Notes: a model not told the origin generated them from the sequence alone. Positions 7,374 through 16,120 are shown, counted from the stretch's first letter. The stretch: DNA of 57,454 nucleotides from Streptomyces sp. SolWspMP-5a-2 (GCF_900091845.1 NZ_FMCI01000094.1:1-57454); one strand, 5' to 3'. Numbers and translations: made by a program.

Positions 7374-8315
7374 ATGCGCCCGCTTCCGCGCGCCCGCACC
7401 CGATTCCTCACCCCCTGCGCCCTGTTGGTCTCCGCGCTGCTGCTCACCGCCTGCGGCGCGGGCCCCGCCGCCGACTCCGCGGGCAAGGCGTCCGCGGAGG
7501 CGAGCATCCCCACCGAGGACGTGGTCTCCGGCATCGCGAAGGACCCGGCGTCGGCGAGGCTGCTGCCGTCCGGTGTCACCGGACTGACCCTCGCGATCAG
7601 CGTCGGCGGCAGCCCGCCCGGCACCACCTACCTCGACGACGGCACGACGCTGACCGGGCAGGACGTCGACTTCTCCGAGGCCGTCGCCAAGGTCCTCGGC
7701 GTCAGGCTGAAGACCGAGCAGGCCAGCTTCGAGGCGATCCTGCCCGCGCTCGACAGCGGCAAGTACGACGTCGGCGCGAGCAACTTCGGGGTGACCGACG
7801 AGCGGCGCCGGACGATCGACTTCGTCACGTACATCAACGACGGCCAGGGCTTCGCCACCCGCGCGGACAGCGGGCTCGGCAAGGTCACCGACCTGCGGCA
7901 GCTGTGCGGCCTGAACGTGGCGACCGGCGCCGGCACCACCTTCGAGGCGACCCTGGAGGAGAACAAGCACCTGTGCGCGGACGCGGGCAAGAAGGCGTAC
8001 CGGGTGCAGACCTACGGCGAACCGGGCGCGATCTGGTCCTCGCTCCAGCAGGGCCGCAGCGACATCGTGATGTCCACGATCAACGGCCTGCGGTACGCGG
8101 TGGCGCAGCAGAGCGGCGTGAAGTTCCTCAACGAGTTCCACCGCCTGGACGTCGGGTTCGCGTTCAAGAAGGGCTCCGCGCTCGCCCCGGCCTTCCGGTC
8201 GGCGGTCGACAAGCTGATCGCGGACGGGACGTACGCGCGGATCCTCGAGAAGTGGGGCACCTCGGGCTCGGCGATCAAGAAGTCCGAGATCTCGCCGCCC
8301 GAGCTGCGGAACTAG
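7374..8315 (+). CDS. ABC transporter substrate-binding lipoprotein, polar amino acid type
   Basis: A 313-aa extracytoplasmic solute-binding protein of family 3. The N-terminus is a lipoprotein signal (MRPLPRARTRFL, hydrophobic stretch, lipobox LLTAC with Cys at residue 26). The mature domain shows family features: TYLDDGTTLTGQDVDFSEAV, an ILPALDSGKYDVGASNFGVT motif where systems of this type distinguish substrate, RRRTIDFVTYINDG, and a C-terminal ADGTYARILEKWG. GAGGA precedes the ATG at 7374. It is divergent from the permease/FAD/ATPase operon and preceded by a cysteine-type leader peptide, which argues for a sulfur-containing ligand such as a cystine derivative. The stop overlaps the convergent GTPase stop by 4 bp. 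Confidence 0.9.
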   Translation: MRPLPRARTRFLTPCALLVSALLLTACGAGPAADSAGKASAEASIPTEDVVSGIAKDPASARLLPSGVTGLTLAISVGGSPPGTTYLDDGTTLTGQDVDFSEAVAKVLGVRLKTEQASFEAILPALDSGKYDVGASNFGVTDERRRTIDFVTYINDGQGFATRADSGLGKVTDLRQLCGLNVATGAGTTFEATLEENKHLCADAGKKAYRVQTYGEPGAIWSSLQQGRSDIVMSTINGLRYAVAQQSGVKFLNEFHRLDVGFAFKKGSALAPAFRSAVDKLIADGTYARILEKWGTSGSAIKKSEISPPELRN

Positions 8316-8917
8316 CGCACCAGGGCCGCCGTCCTGGAGTCGGGGCCGGAGTCGGCGCGCGCCCCGATGACCCGGTCCATCAGGGTGCCGAGGACGTCCC
8401 GCACGGACCCGCGGTCGCGCGCGTCGCACTCCAGGACGGGCACGGAGTCGCTCAGCCGCAGGGCGTCGCGCACCTGTCCGGTGCTGTGCCGTTCGGCGCC
8501 GTCGAAGCGGTTCACGGCGAGCACGAACGGCAGGCCCCTGGACTCGAAGTGGTCGACGGCGAAGCTGCTCTCCCCGATCCGCCGGGTGTCCGCGAGGACG
8601 ACGGTGCCGAGGGCGCCCGCCATGAGGTCGTCCCAGAGGAACGCGAAGCGGGCCTGGCCCGGCGTCCCGAAGAGGTACAGCGCGATCGACGGATCGAGGG
8701 TGATCCGCCCGAAGTCGAGGGCGACGGTCGTCGTGGTCTTGGACTCGACGCCGTCCAGCGAGTCGACGCCGAGCGACGCCTCGGTCATCGCCGCCTCCGT
8801 GCTGAGCGGCTCGATCTCCGAGATGGCCCTGATGAACGTGGTCTTGCCGACCCCGAGGCCACCGCTCACCACGATCTTCACGGCGAGCGGCACGATCCTG
8901 TCAGAGCACCCGGACAT
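8312..8917 (-). CDS. CvnD-like small GTPase (conservon type)
   Basis: A 201-aa protein of the ATP/GTP-binding family whose members form the CvnD part of Streptomyces conservons. The nucleotide-binding loop is GGLGVGKTTFI, the switch-2 region reads FGTPGQARF (the usual DxxG is replaced, as in this family), and VNRFD serves as the base-recognition motif. The ATG at 8917 starts MSGCSDRIVPLAVKIVVSG; upstream in-frame sequence looks non-coding. Conservons normally also contain a sensor kinase (CvnA), a roadblock protein (CvnB) and a DUF742 protein (CvnC). None is adjacent here, so this is an orphan member. Function is probably regulatory; partners are unknown. The 3' end overlaps the convergent binding protein gene by 4 bp. 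Confidence 0.85.
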   Translation of the reverse strand: MSGCSDRIVPLAVKIVVSGGLGVGKTTFIRAISEIEPLSTEAAMTEASLGVDSLDGVESKTTTTVALDFGRITLDPSIALYLFGTPGQARFAFLWDDLMAGALGTVVLADTRRIGESSFAVDHFESRGLPFVLAVNRFDGAERHSTGQVRDALRLSDSVPVLECDARDRGSVRDVLGTLMDRVIGARADSGPDSRTAALVR

Positions 8918-9073
8918 GGTCCCTGGCTCCCTTCCGGCGGCTGGAGCGTGGTTCTTCTCCGTCTGTACGTCCGCGGGACCGCGACCGTTCACTCCGTCCG
9001 GGATTTCGGACCGCCACCGGCCCCTCGACGTCTCCCGGACCTCCGGACACCCCCGCGGAGGGGCACCCCGGCC

Positions 9074-9150
9074 GGAACGACCGACGACACCCCGGCCCAC
9101 GGCGGAACGACGGACGAGGCCCCGGCCCCCGGCCGGAACGGCCGACGACA
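9074..9150. repeat. Three ~30-bp imperfect repeats upstream of the GTPase
   Basis: GGAACG-centred units with GACGAC/GACGAG and CCCGGCCC occur with GGAACG at 9074, 9104 and 9135, a period of about 30-31 bp, in the gap between the DUF5685 gene and the GTPase gene. Confidence 0.6.
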
Positions 9151-9155
9151 TGCGG

Positions 9156-10352
9156 TCAGCAACTGCAGTCGCACCCGCAGCAGTCACAGCCGTCACAGCA
9201 GTCGCATCCGTCACAGCAATTGCAGCAGTCGCAGCAATCGGAGCAGTCCACTCCGTCGCAGCACCTCTCGCACGGGCTCCTGCGCGGTTCCCGGCTCCAC
9301 GGACTCTCGTACTCGCCGCAGCACAACTGGCAGGTGCAGGCCAGCCCGGCCCACACCGCGCAGCCCGCCAGCAGGCCGCGCGGCGGGCGTGCGGGCCGCT
9401 CAGGAGGCGCGGGCGCCCAGGGGTCCCCGGGGCGCCGGGGGCCGCCCGGCGGTGCCTTCGGGGCCGACGCGGAGGGCGGGTGGCCGCACCCGGTGCCGGT
9501 GGTGGCGAAGGCGCGGTCGACGGAGGCGCCGAGTTCGTGTGCGAGCAGCCGGTGGACGAGCCCGGCGTCGGTGAACTCGGCCTCCCGCAGGGCGAGTCGG
9601 ATGCCGTGCACCGCGTCCCCCGCGAGGCGCCGTGCCTCGGCGAGCGGGGTGCCGGTGGCGGTCAGCGGGTTCCAGGCGCCCGACGCGGCGTCCGCCTCCC
9701 GGTCCTCGACGGCGTCCAGCAGATGGGCCAGCCGTCCGAAGAGGCGCCCGGCCTCGGCGAGCGGTGCCGCGTTGCCCGGCCGCCCGGCGAGCTGCGCGGT
9801 GTGCGCGAACGCGGCGGCGGTGGCGGTCTCGGTCGGCTCGGTGACCGTCAGCAGCGAAGTCCCGGGCCCGGCGAGGGCCTCGACGCCCGGCTGCCGGTCC
9901 ACGGCGTCGACGAGGACCGCCGTGTCGAACCCGACGGCTCCCCCGGCGCGGGCCCCGGCGGCGTCCCAGCCCGCGGCCACCCGGCGGGCGGCGAGGGCCA
10001 GCGGACGGCGGGCCAGCATCCCGTCCCCGTCGGCGACATGGTCGCGCACCTTCGCCGAGGCGAGCACCAGCGAGACGGCCGCCGCGAGCCTGGCGCCCTC
10101 GCCCCGGGCGACAGACGCCGTGCGCATCCCGCGCAGCGGACACGGCCCCGCCGTCCGCCGCCGTCCGCCGTCCGGCGCGGCCTGAGCCTCCGTCAGGACC
10201 GAGAGCAGCAGCCCGTCGTAGTTCGTGACGACCCGCGCGAACTGTCCGTGGTCCGCCCGCAGCGCGAGACAGAGCCCGCACAGATGTGCCATCCACTGGG
10301 CTGTGAGCCGCTCACCGAGCCGGTGACGGCAGGGTCTGACGATTCCGAACAT
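9156..10352 (-). CDS. DUF5685 family protein with extreme cysteine-rich tail
   Basis: A 398-aa protein matching, from memory, the DUF5685 family: it begins MFGIVRPCRHRLGERL and continues MAHLCGLCLALRADHG, with the family's conserved Cys residues (CRH, CGLC). The middle is helical and alanine-rich. The end is exceptional: after CTCQLCCGEYESPW, half of the last 38 residues are cysteine (19), spaced by D, G, N and S. This suggests metal binding or a redox or structural role, but the family has no assigned function that I know of. The tail's DNA is built from GCAGTC/CAGCAG-like hexamers. The ATG at 10352 is favoured because the family N-terminus starts there; 20 upstream in-frame residues look non-coding. 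Confidence 0.78.
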   Translation of the reverse strand: MFGIVRPCRHRLGERLTAQWMAHLCGLCLALRADHGQFARVVTNYDGLLLSVLTEAQAAPDGGRRRTAGPCPLRGMRTASVARGEGARLAAAVSLVLASAKVRDHVADGDGMLARRPLALAARRVAAGWDAAGARAGGAVGFDTAVLVDAVDRQPGVEALAGPGTSLLTVTEPTETATAAAFAHTAQLAGRPGNAAPLAEAGRLFGRLAHLLDAVEDREADAASGAWNPLTATGTPLAEARRLAGDAVHGIRLALREAEFTDAGLVHRLLAHELGASVDRAFATTGTGCGHPPSASAPKAPPGGPRRPGDPWAPAPPERPARPPRGLLAGCAVWAGLACTCQLCCGEYESPWSREPRRSPCERCCDGVDCSDCCDCCNCCDGCDCCDGCDCCGCDCSC

Positions 10353-10664
10353 GCCGATCTCCCCCGTGGCCCGCACGTCGTCCGACGATCCGATCAAGCG
10401 GCGGAGGACCACGTCGCACCGGGTGTTCCGTTCACCCGTACGCCCCGCCCGTCACCCGTCCGCCGTGAAGAATCATATTTCACTCACAGTCAGCAGCGGT
10501 GTAGGACAGGACCCTTGGGGCATCCGGGCTCTCGACGTATTCGCTGTGCACCAGTACCGTCACAAACCCCCCGCGCGGCGTCTAACCACTTGGCACGCCG
10601 TCCGCTTCATGGATGACCATAGGGATGCGGAAAGCAAGAAAGACCGCTGTGAGAGGAGGCGTCC
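10353..10664. other. Divergent intergenic region before the SepF-like gene
   Basis: These 312 bp separate two divergent genes. They include a less GC-rich segment (about 10465-10520) and, next to the rightward gene, a strong ribosome binding site, but no gene or clear hairpin. Confidence 0.5.
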
Positions 10665-11105
10665 ATGGGATCGGTACGCAAGGCAAGTGCCTGGCTTGGC
10701 CTCGTCGACGACAACGATGACGAGCGTTACTACGACGACGACTACTCCGATGGGACCGAGCAGCCCAGGGACGCCTGGGTCACCGACCCTCGGGTCAAGG
10801 TGGCCACGGACGTCGCCGAGGAGAAGGGCCGCCGGATCGGCACGGTCACCCCGGACAGCTTCCGGGACGCCCGCGCCATCGGTGAGCTGTTCCGCGAGGG
10901 TGTCCCGGTCATCATGAACCTCACCGCCATGGAGGCGACCGACGCCAAGCGCGTCGTCGACTTCGCGGCCGGGCTCATCTTCGGGCTGCGCGGGTCCATC
11001 GACCGCGTCTCCAACCGCGTCTTCCTGCTCACGCCCGCTGACACGGAGATCGTCAGCGGCGAACCGGCGGCGCACCGCACGGACGGTTTCTTCAACCAGA
11101 GCTGA
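10665..11105 (+). CDS. sflA: SepF-like cell division protein
   Basis: A 146-aa SepF-family protein. An N-terminal amphipathic segment ([13 protein letters not shown]) leads into an acidic linker ([15 protein letters not shown]), then the SepF core: [45 protein letters not shown] and VFLLTP. SepF anchors FtsZ to the membrane. Streptomyces carries three paralogues, and the neighbourhood matches the SepF2/SflA gene (SCO1749 in S. coelicolor, from memory), which restrains ectopic FtsZ and DivIVA placement at hyphal tips. It is not next to ftsZ here, which supports the paralogue assignment. Start ATG at 10665 is preceded by GAGAGGAGG at good spacing. A hairpin follows the stop. Confidence 0.88.
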   Translation: MGSVRKASAWLGLVDDNDDERYYDDDYSDGTEQPRDAWVTDPRVKVATDVAEEKGRRIGTVTPDSFRDARAIGELFREGVPVIMNLTAMEATDAKRVVDFAAGLIFGLRGSIDRVSNRVFLLTPADTEIVSGEPAAHRTDGFFNQS

Positions 11106-11130
11106 GGCAGGGCCGCTCACCGGCCCTGCC
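11106..11130. terminator. Bidirectional hairpin between convergent genes
   Basis: Arms GGCAGGGCCG and CGGCCCTGCC (10 bp, loop CTCAC) lie between the SepF-like gene and the convergent acyl-CoA dehydrogenase gene. Confidence 0.75.
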
Positions 11131-11141
11131 CCCGCGCAGGG

Positions 11142-12332
11142 TCACCGGAAGGCGTCGAGTCCGGTGAGCGCCTTGCCCAGGACGAGTTGGTGCATCTCGA
11201 CGGTGCCCTCGTACGTCAGCACCGACTCCAGGTTGGTGGCGTGCCGCATGACGGGGTACTCCAGGGAGATCCCGTTGGCCCCGAGGATCGTCCGCGCCGT
11301 GCGGCAGATCTCGATCGCCTCGCGGACGTTGTTGAGCTTGCCGAAGCTGACCTGCTCGGGACGCAGGCGGCCGGCGTCCATCCGCCGCCCCAGATGGTGG
11401 GCGAGCAGGATCCCCTTGTGCAGTTCGACCGCCATGTCGGCGAGTTTGGCCTGGGTGAGCTGGAAGCCCCCGATCGGCCGACCGAACTGCTCCCGCGACC
11501 TCGCGTAGTCGACGGCGGTCTCGAAGCAGCTCCGCGCGGCGCCCATGGCGCCCCAGACGATGCCGTACCGGGCGTGCGAGAGACAACTCAGCGGCCCGCG
11601 CAGCCCCGTGACGTCCGGCAGGACGGCGTCCGCGGGCAACCGCACACCGTCGAGGACGAGTTCACTGGTCACCGAGGCGCGCAGGGACCACTTGTGCTTG
11701 ATCTCCGGCGCGGAGAAGCCGGGGGTGTCGGTGGGCACCACGAAGCCGCGGATGCCGCCCTCGGTCTGTGCCCAGACGACGGCGACGGCGGCCACGGAGC
11801 CGTTGGTGATCCACATCTTGCGTCCGTCGAGGACCCAGTCGGTGCCGTCCCGCTTGGCGAAGGTGCGCATTGCGGCGGGGTCGGAGCCGTGGTCGGGCTC
11901 GGTCAGCCCGAAGCAGCCGATGGCGTCACCGGCGGCCATGCGGGGCAGCCAGCCGAGCTTCTGCTCCTCGCTGCCGAAGCGGTGGATCGCGTACATGGCG
12001 AGGGAGCCCTGCACGGAGACCAGGGAGCGGATGCCGGAGTCGGCGGCCTCCAGCTCCAGACAGGCGAGGCCGTACTGGACGGCGCTCGCACCGGCGCAGC
12101 CGTAGCCGGTGAGGGACATGCCGAGGGCGCCGATAGCGCCGAGTTCTCTCGCCAGTTCACGGATCTGCGGCAGTTCGCCGTCCTCGTACCACCGGCCCAC
12201 GTACGGGACCACCCGGTCCCTGGCCCAGGCCCGCACCGTGTCCCGCACGGCCAGGTCCTCCGGCTCCAGGAGGTCGTCGATCCCGAGCGGGTCCGCGGGG
12301 TCGAACGGGGGCAACTTCGGGGACGCGGCCAT
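11142..12332 (-). CDS. Acyl-CoA dehydrogenase, glutaryl-CoA dehydrogenase-like
   Basis: A 396-aa FAD-dependent acyl-CoA dehydrogenase. Features include CFGLTEPDHGSDP and KMWITNG (flavin and acyl-CoA contacts), RSREQFGRPIGGFQLTQAKLADM, and the C-terminal ILGANGISLEYPVMRH with NLESVLTYEGTVEMHQLVLG, where the Glu of YEGT is the catalytic base position of glutaryl-CoA dehydrogenases. Full family length. The ATG at 12332 is followed by a typical N-terminal PPFDPADPLGIDDLL. It would oxidise an acyl-CoA (possibly glutaryl-CoA from lysine or tryptophan breakdown), passing electrons to electron transfer flavoprotein. It stands alone, with no fatty-acid operon next to it. Substrate assignment is by motif resemblance only. 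Confidence 0.88.
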   Translation of the reverse strand: MAASPKLPPFDPADPLGIDDLLEPEDLAVRDTVRAWARDRVVPYVGRWYEDGELPQIRELARELGAIGALGMSLTGYGCAGASAVQYGLACLELEAADSGIRSLVSVQGSLAMYAIHRFGSEEQKLGWLPRMAAGDAIGCFGLTEPDHGSDPAAMRTFAKRDGTDWVLDGRKMWITNGSVAAVAVVWAQTEGGIRGFVVPTDTPGFSAPEIKHKWSLRASVTSELVLDGVRLPADAVLPDVTGLRGPLSCLSHARYGIVWGAMGAARSCFETAVDYARSREQFGRPIGGFQLTQAKLADMAVELHKGILLAHHLGRRMDAGRLRPEQVSFGKLNNVREAIEICRTARTILGANGISLEYPVMRHATNLESVLTYEGTVEMHQLVLGKALTGLDAFR

Positions 12333-12560
12333 GCTTTACCCTTCCACCGAGAAACTAGCACCGCTAGTAAAAACACCGCCCCCGACGTTACGACCCACCC
12401 GCCGACCCGTCCACCCACAACACGGCACGGCGCGACACGGGGAGCGCGTGACGCGGGAGCATGTGGCGCGGGGAGCACCACGCGCGGCGGCATGTGACGC
12501 GGGACGGCGTACGACACGGCACAGCGTGCCTGCGCCGGGACCCCGGGCGTCACAGCGTGC

Positions 12561-14168
12561 CTACGCCGAGACCCTCGAACCCCCCGGCACCTCACGGGGT
12601 CCGGGCACCTCCACGACCCCGCTCGCCTCGCACTGCATCACCCGCGGCAACCGCAGCGCCATCACCGCGCCGAGCAGCAGCAGCCCCGCGCTCACCAGCA
12701 GCGTCACATGGAGTCCGTGCACGAAGGAGTCGCGCGCGGCGATCCGCAGGGCGGCCCCCGCCGGTCCGCCGAGCCGCCCGGCGACGTCGTACGCCTCGCC
12801 CAGCGAGTGCCCGGCCGACGCGGACGCCGAGGCGGGCACCCCGGCCACGGACGCCAGTCCCGGCGCGTACGCCGCGTTCATCACGCTCCCGAGGAGCGCG
12901 ATCCCGATCCCGGCCCCGAGCTGGTACGACGTCTCGCCGATCGCGGCCGCCCCGCCCGCCTGCGCGGGAGGCGCCTCGCTCAGCATCGACTCGTACGCCC
13001 CGAACAGCGTCGTCTCCAGCCCGAACCCGAGCAGCAGGAACCCGGACAGCAGCAGCCCCGGGTTGTCGGAGCCGCCCATCGCGGTCAGCACCGCCACGGA
13101 GACGGCGGTGAGACAGAACCCGGAGCAGACCATCCGCCGCGGCCCGAACCGCCGCAGCACCCGCGCCCCGGCGAGCCCCGCGGCCATCGCCGCGAAGGTC
13201 AGGGGCAGCAGTCGCAGCCCGGTCTGGAGGGGCGACAGGTCGAGGACGAGTTGCAGGTACTGCGCGGCGATCAGTTCGAGGCCGACCAGCGCGAGCATCG
13301 CCAGCACGATGCAGCCGATGGAGACGCTGAACGCGGGCCTGGCGAACATCCGCAGGTCGACGAGGGGATGCGCGCGATGCCGTTGCCTCCGCACGAAGAG
13401 GACCAGCAGCACGGCCCCCACGACCAGCGGCGCGACGGTGAAGACGCTGGCCACGGCCTCTCCGCCGCCGAGCCGTTTCACACCGAGGACCATGCCGAAG
13501 AGTCCGGCGGCGGCCATCAGCGCGCCGACGACGTCCCAGGGGCCGTCGACCGTGCCGCGCGACTCGGGCAGCACGAGGCGGCCCACGGGGAGGCTGACCA
13601 GCATCAGCGGAATGTTGACGAGGAAGACCGAGCCCCACCAGAAGTGTTCGAGGAGGAACCCCCCGAGGAGCGGTCCCGCCGCCGCGCCGACGGCCGCGAC
13701 CGCGCTCCAGACGCCGATGGCGACCGCGCGCTCCCGCCGGTCGGGGAAGACCTGGCGGAGTATCGACAGCGTGGCCGGCATGATCATGGCGCCGCCGACG
13801 CCGAGCAGCGCGCGGGCCGCGATCAGCACCTGCGGGTCGTGGGCGAGGGCGGCGACCCCCGAGGCGACGCCGAACAGGGCGTACCCGAGGAGCAGGATGC
13901 GGCGTCTGCCGACCCGGTCGCCGAGCGTGCCGAAGAGGATCAGCAGCGAGGCGCAGACCAACGGGTAGACGTCGACGATCCAGAGCAGTTCGATCGCGCC
14001 GGGCCTGAGGTCCTCGGTGACGGCGGGCACCGCGACGTGCAGCACGGTCGCGTCGACCGCGACCAGGAGCAGGCTCACGCAGAGGACGACGAGGACGACC
14101 CAGCGGTTGGCACCGGCCCCGGCCGCCCGACGGCGCAGCGCTGCGGCGGCCGTGGTCGTCCCGGACAT
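12561..14168 (-). CDS. MFS transporter, DHA2 (14-TM) drug exporter type
   Basis: A 535-aa membrane protein of the major facilitator superfamily. Helices start at NRWVVLVVLCVSLLLVAVDATVL, the motif-C-like region typical of 14-helix proton antiporters. GDRVGRRRILLLGYALFG is the MFS motif A loop, and GAAAGPLLGGFLLEHFWWGSVFLVN is the antiporter motif region. Fourteen hydrophobic segments are expected. The ATG at 14168 has GGGAGG upstream. Proteins of this group export quaternary ammonium compounds, dyes or antibiotics. No TetR or MarR regulator is adjacent, so its control is not visible. Substrate unknown. Confidence 0.9.
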   Translation of the reverse strand: MSGTTTAAAALRRRAAGAGANRWVVLVVLCVSLLLVAVDATVLHVAVPAVTEDLRPGAIELLWIVDVYPLVCASLLILFGTLGDRVGRRRILLLGYALFGVASGVAALAHDPQVLIAARALLGVGGAMIMPATLSILRQVFPDRRERAVAIGVWSAVAAVGAAAGPLLGGFLLEHFWWGSVFLVNIPLMLVSLPVGRLVLPESRGTVDGPWDVVGALMAAAGLFGMVLGVKRLGGGEAVASVFTVAPLVVGAVLLVLFVRRQRHRAHPLVDLRMFARPAFSVSIGCIVLAMLALVGLELIAAQYLQLVLDLSPLQTGLRLLPLTFAAMAAGLAGARVLRRFGPRRMVCSGFCLTAVSVAVLTAMGGSDNPGLLLSGFLLLGFGLETTLFGAYESMLSEAPPAQAGGAAAIGETSYQLGAGIGIALLGSVMNAAYAPGLASVAGVPASASASAGHSLGEAYDVAGRLGGPAGAALRIAARDSFVHGLHVTLLVSAGLLLLGAVMALRLPRVMQCEASGVVEVPGPREVPGGSRVSA

Positions 14169-14427
14169 GTACGTACCTCCCAGATTCCCTCGTGCTCGGC
14201 GGGCTTCGCGGGGTGGGGACTCCCCGTGCCTCGGCCGGAGAGGAGCGGTGGTCCCCGGCCCGCGCAACGATCACGAGTGACACGTCAATGTACGCGAGTT
14301 CGTGCTTCGGCCACGTGGCGGACCTCTCAGAGATCACGCGCAACACGTGTGGCGTACGCCACTCCGGGGGCGTCCGGTCACCGTGCGTCCGGCGGGCCGG
14401 TACCGTGCGCCGTCGATAATCGTTCCT

Positions 14428-15882
14428 GTGAACGATCTCGACACGCGCGCCGGACCGGCGGCCGCCCTGCGTGCGGCGGCCCCCGCCCTGCTGGGGTACG
14501 CCGCCGTCCGCGCCCTGGGGCTGCTGGTGCTGGCCCTGTGGAGCGCGGAGCGCGGCAAGAGCGCGTACACGTTGTTGACGGCGCGCTGGGACGCCCTGTG
14601 GTACAGCCGGGTCGCGTCCGGCGGCTACGGCTACGAGGTGCGGCTGCCGAACGGCGACGTCCACGCGGACCTGGCGTTCTTCCCGCTGCTGCCCTGGCTG
14701 GAGCGGGGCCTCGCGGCGGTGAGCCCGCTGTCGTACGCCGACGCCGGGTTCGTCGTCGCGCTGCTCTCCTCGCTCGCGGCGGCCTGGGGGATCTTCGCGG
14801 TCGCGGACCATCTCCACGGCCGTCGCGCGGGGGTGTGCGCCGTCCTGCTGTGGGCGGTGCTGCCGGTCGGGATCGTGCAGTCGATGGCGTACAGCGAGTC
14901 CCTGTTCACGGCGCTGGCCGCGTGGTCGCTGTACGCGGTGCTGACCGACCGCTGGGTGACGGCGGGCTCGCTCGCGCTGCTGGCGGGGCTGACCCGCCCG
15001 GTGGGCGTCGCGGTGGCCGCGGCGATCTGGGCGGCGGCGGTCGCGTCCTTCGTCCACGACCGCGCGACGACCACCGGGACGAAGCGCCGACCAGCCGCCG
15101 CGACGAAACGCCGACGGACCCCTCCCCCACCCCTGCCACCTCCCGCCACCCCCGCACCCCCGTCGCCTCCCGCCACCTCCGCACCCTCGTCGCCTTCCAC
15201 CGCCCCCGCGCACCTGCCGCCTGCCTCCACCCCTGCGCCCCCGTCACCCCCTTCCGCGCCCGGCCCCGTCGCTTTCCCGGCCCCCTCGTTCGGGCAGACC
15301 CGAAGCGCGGTCACCGCGACCGGCGCGCGTCCCTCGTCGCACGCCCCCTCCCCTGCCGTCACCGCACTCCGCCCCGGCGCGCCCCTCCTCCCACGCGCCC
15401 TCGGCATGCTGCTCGCGCCCCTGGGCGCCGTCGGCTACGTGCTGTGGGTCGGCCACCGCACCGGGCGGGGTCCGCTCGGCTACCTGGACGTCCAGGCGGG
15501 CTGGCGCAACGGCTTCGACGGCGGCTGGGCCTTCGCCCGTTTCGTCGCGGCCCGCTTCTCCGCGTTCCCGTCGGCCCTCGCCGGGGCCGCCTTGGTCGCC
15601 GGGGTGGCCCTGCTGGCCCTGCTGTACGTCACCTGCGTGCGCGGGCGCCAGCCGCTGCCGCTGCTGGTGTACTCCGGCGTCGTCACCGCGCTGGCGCTCT
15701 GCGCGTCGAGCTACTTCGGCTCGAAACCGCGGCTCCTGCTGCCCGCCTTCCCCCTCCTGCTGCCGCTCGCCCTGGCCCTCGCCCGGACGCGGACGCGCAG
15801 GTCGGCGACGGTGCTGGCGATGATCGCGACGGCGTCCGCGGTGTACGGAGCGTTCTGGCTGAACGGGTCGGGACCGCCCTGA
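14428..15882 (+). CDS. PIG-V-like membrane mannosyltransferase with proline-rich insert
   Basis: A 484-aa polytopic membrane protein resembling bacterial PIG-V/GT-C mannosyltransferases. The first helix is followed by TARWDALWYSRVASGGYGYE, the acidic luminal loop typical of the family. Next come the helix-rich core (MAYSESLFTALAAWSLYAVL, TRPVGVAVAA) and C-terminal helices with SSYFGSKPRLLLPAFPLLLP. These enzymes use polyprenyl-phosphate-mannose to glycosylate lipids or proteins outside the membrane. Residues about 211-322 form a low-complexity Pro/Ala/Ser/Thr-rich insertion that interrupts the core between a helix and HRTGRGPLGYLDVQAGW; this is unusual and probably forms an exposed loop. Start GTG at 14428; upstream in-frame sequence is not protein-like. 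Function is inferred from motif and topology. Confidence 0.75.
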   Translation: MNDLDTRAGPAAALRAAAPALLGYAAVRALGLLVLALWSAERGKSAYTLLTARWDALWYSRVASGGYGYEVRLPNGDVHADLAFFPLLPWLERGLAAVSPLSYADAGFVVALLSSLAAAWGIFAVADHLHGRRAGVCAVLLWAVLPVGIVQSMAYSESLFTALAAWSLYAVLTDRWVTAGSLALLAGLTRPVGVAVAAAIWAAAVASFVHDRATTTGTKRRPAAATKRRRTPPPPLPPPATPAPPSPPATSAPSSPSTAPAHLPPASTPAPPSPPSAPGPVAFPAPSFGQTRSAVTATGARPSSHAPSPAVTALRPGAPLLPRALGMLLAPLGAVGYVLWVGHRTGRGPLGYLDVQAGWRNGFDGGWAFARFVAARFSAFPSALAGAALVAGVALLALLYVTCVRGRQPLPLLVYSGVVTALALCASSYFGSKPRLLLPAFPLLLPLALALARTRTRRSATVLAMIATASAVYGAFWLNGSGPP

Positions 15883-16120
15883 TCGTCCGAGTACGCCCGG
15901 TGAGCACGCGGAGAATCCAGGACGAGGATTCGGTGAACGAATTCATAAGCAGGATAAAATTTCCCCCCGGAACGATCAAAAGAATTGAAGGAGAGCGGCG
16001 TCCGGGATTACGGATTCACAGGGGATAAACCGTGTCCTGAGAGCAATCCCACATCACATCGTCATCACAAAGCCGCTGATTCGCCCGGGTTCAGAGCTCA
16101 CTCGCTGTAACGTCGATTGG
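15883..16120. other. AT-richer upstream region of the PAP2 gene
   Basis: These 238 bp are notably less GC-rich than their surroundings (about 15930-16060) and probably contain the promoter of the phosphatase gene. A 31-codon frame starting GTG at 15932 exists, but nothing supports its being translated. Confidence 0.45.

Noticed and set aside
15932..16026. Possible 31-aa protein (VNEFISRIKF...)
   Set aside because: No ribosome binding site and no resemblance to known small proteins; the AT-rich stretch is better explained as a promoter region.
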